Source of the DNA: Pseudomonadota bacterium | GTDB lineage: Bacteria > Pseudomonadota > Gammaproteobacteria > Pseudomonadales > Azotimanducaceae | Reading direction: 5' to 3' | Assembly: GCA_027621895.1 (NCBI GenBank) | Contig: JAQCAK010000092.1 | Coordinates: 1-7,111, forward strand | Length of the DNA: 7,111 nt | Shown: positions 5,954 to 7,111 of the stretch, in pieces | Layout: every line of letters begins with the position of its first letter | Position numbering within the stretch: position 1 is the stretch's first letter | The notes under the pieces: model-generated | The model's database searches: none | What the model was told of the DNA's origin: nothing | What the model saw: only the letters and a program-made list of their open reading frames with translations | Position numbers and translations under genes: made by a program

Positions 5954-6802
5954 ATGTCAGCTCTCAGACAACAGATGCTGCATCGCATGCAGCTACGTGG
6001 TTTCTCTGTTCGAACTCAACAAGTCTACATCGGCTGGATCGCCCGATTAGCGACCTTCTACAACTGCCCACCAGACCAGCTGGATGATTCTCAGCTTGAA
6101 GCCTTCATGCTGGACCTTGTCACCCAACAGAACCTGTCGGCGTCGACTTGTCGCCAGGCCCTGCACAGTATCCGCTTCTTCTATGCCAACGTCGTTGGCA
6201 GGGAGGTCAGCCGGTTAACGTTACCGGGCTTAAAGACACCGGCCCGTGTTCCCGAACTGCTCAGTATCAGGGAGGTCTTTGCCATCGTTGATGCGTGCGA
6301 CAATCCAAAGTACCGAACGATGATGCTGGCTGCCTATGGCACAGGTATCCGCCTCAGTGAACTGGCGCATCTTCGTGTCAGGGATATCGACAGCGATCGC
6401 CGGGTACTGCGGATAGATCAAGGCAAAGGTAGTAAAGACCGGTACGTTCTCTTGTCTCCGTCCTTGCTACAAGTGCTGCGGGATTACTGGCGAGTTTACC
6501 GCCCACATGGACCACTGTTTTACGGCCGGCAATCTTGTGATCCGATTACCCCGTCTTCTATACAAAAGATGTTTACCCGGTGTCGACGTAAGGCTGACAT
6601 TAAGAAGGCTGTTGGCATTCATGGTCTACGCCATGCTTTTGCAACCCACAGCCTTGAAGCAGGCATGCCACTGGCACAGTTACAGCAATTACTCGGTCAT
6701 AAGAGCATCAGCACGACGTTGCGTTACGTCCACTGGCTGCCGCGATATCAGGAACGGCCAGATGCTGCACAAGACCTGCTGGCCTGCAGGATGTCGTCAT
6801 GA
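5954..6802 (+). CDS. Tyrosine recombinase (XerC/D-like) of an IS91-type element
   Basis: This 282-residue protein has a SAM-like N-terminal domain (LRGFSVRTQQVYIGWIARL, residues 14-32). Its catalytic domain carries Arg133 (AYGTGIRLSEL), Lys161 (GKGSKDR), His223 and Arg226 (HGLRH), His249 (LGHKS) and Tyr258 (LRYVHW), so all six conserved positions are present. Lys161 and His223 are 62 residues apart, versus 103 in the neighbouring IntI, because the integron-specific insert is missing; it is therefore not an integron integrase. Start ATG at 5954 follows TGAGGAG by 5 nt. The TGA overlaps the transposase ATG (ATGA), implying coupled translation. Known context: such recombinases accompany some IS91-family transposases; their task (resolution, targeting or unknown) is not settled as far as I know. 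Confidence 0.92.
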   Translation: MSALRQQMLHRMQLRGFSVRTQQVYIGWIARLATFYNCPPDQLDDSQLEAFMLDLVTQQNLSASTCRQALHSIRFFYANVVGREVSRLTLPGLKTPARVPELLSIREVFAIVDACDNPKYRTMMLAAYGTGIRLSELAHLRVRDIDSDRRVLRIDQGKGSKDRYVLLSPSLLQVLRDYWRVYRPHGPLFYGRQSCDPITPSSIQKMFTRCRRKADIKKAVGIHGLRHAFATHSLEAGMPLAQLQQLLGHKSISTTLRYVHWLPRYQERPDAAQDLLACRMSS

Positions 6803-7111
6803 ACGCGTCCGTGCGACCGGGATTTGCTGACGTTGTTGATCAATTTGCCGAGCCGATTCGCGAACACCTGTCCCCGCAGGGGCATCAGGTACTCAATCAG
6901 ATACAGGCCTGTCGAACAGCCGCGCTGGGTGGTCAAGTGCTACGTTGTGAGCAATGCCATCAGCATCGCCTGCAGTATCACTCGTGTCGCAATCGCCATT
7001 GTCCCCAGTGTGGTTACCAGGCCAGTCAGCGATGGGTGGCAGATCGTATGCAGGACGTCCTTCCTGTTACTTATCACCATGTCGTGTTTACCTTGCCGCA
7101 CGAACTTAACC
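6799..7111 (+). CDS. IS91-family transposase, N-terminal part (3'-truncated by window edge)
   Basis: Starting at ATG 6799, 104 codons are open to the window end. The visible part holds the N-terminal zinc-binding domain of IS91 transposases: Cys50-x2-Cys53, then HSCRNRHCPQCG with Cys63, Cys68 and Cys71. It is followed by the family-typical HHVVFTLPHEL (residues 93-103). Full-length members are about 350-420 residues and carry an HUH nuclease domain with two catalytic tyrosines for single-strand, rolling-circle transposition; that domain lies outside the window. The start is set by the 4-bp overlap with the recombinase stop, and the encoded N-terminus (MNASVRPGFADVVDQFAEPI) is a plausible one. 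Whether the gene is intact cannot be judged. Confidence 0.92.
   Translation, partial: MNASVRPGFADVVDQFAEPIREHLSPQGHQVLNQIQACRTAALGGQVLRCEQCHQHRLQYHSCRNRHCPQCGYQASQRWVADRMQDVLPVTYHHVVFTLPHELN

Larger units (their letters stand above)
5954..7111 (+). mobile_element. IS91-family element with a tyrosine-recombinase accessory gene (incomplete at right edge)
   Basis: Two co-directional, ATGA-overlapping genes make up what is visible: a tyrosine recombinase and an IS91-type zinc-ribbon transposase. Some IS91-family members are known to carry a phage-integrase-like gene upstream of the HUH transposase, and this matches that layout. The left limit given is simply the first gene; the true terminus is likely somewhere in 5558-5953. 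The right terminus (oriIS) is beyond the window. IS91 elements move by a rolling-circle type mechanism and make no target duplication, so no flanking repeats would be expected. Confidence 0.75.

Overview
The window looks like chromosomal DNA of a gammaproteobacterium, probably environmental or marine. That guess rests on moderately high GC, dense genes with ATGA start/stop overlaps, an integron-integrase gene of the environmental type and an IS91-family element. No gene here fixes the taxon, so the assignment is an inference.

Layout. Bases 1-1403 (minus) hold most of a GMC-family FAD-dependent alcohol/choline dehydrogenase-like gene. It is cut by the window edge just before its catalytic C-terminal domain. 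It lies 25 bp downstream of a membrane-anchored MORN-repeat protein (1429-2388, minus), so the two may be co-transcribed. Divergent from these, a single-domain rhodanese (about 2470-2904, plus) overlaps the start of a VOC/glyoxalase-fold protein (2901-3389, plus) by ATGA. The VOC gene runs tail-to-tail into a PRISE-type short-chain dehydrogenase/reductase (3386-4513, minus). The two stop codons share one palindromic CTAG. Up to this point it is an ordinary metabolic region.

The second half is recombination machinery. An integron-type tyrosine recombinase (IntI; 4571-5557, minus) with its full catalytic set and the IntI-specific insert is followed by a 396-bp AT-richer gap at its 5' side, where attI and the first cassettes would be expected. 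No clean attI or attC is visible there, only a short RYYYAAC...GTTRRRY pair flanking an inverted repeat. Facing away from intI is a second tyrosine recombinase (5954-6802, plus) of the simple XerC/D-like type. It is joined by ATGA to the start of an IS91-family zinc-ribbon transposase (6799 to the window end). This recombinase-transposase pair fits the two-gene type of IS91-like element.

The main point of interest is that arrangement: an apparently intact intI whose cassette platform seems to be occupied by an IS91-like element that carries its own tyrosine recombinase. No RNA genes, CRISPR arrays or convincing rho-independent terminators were seen.
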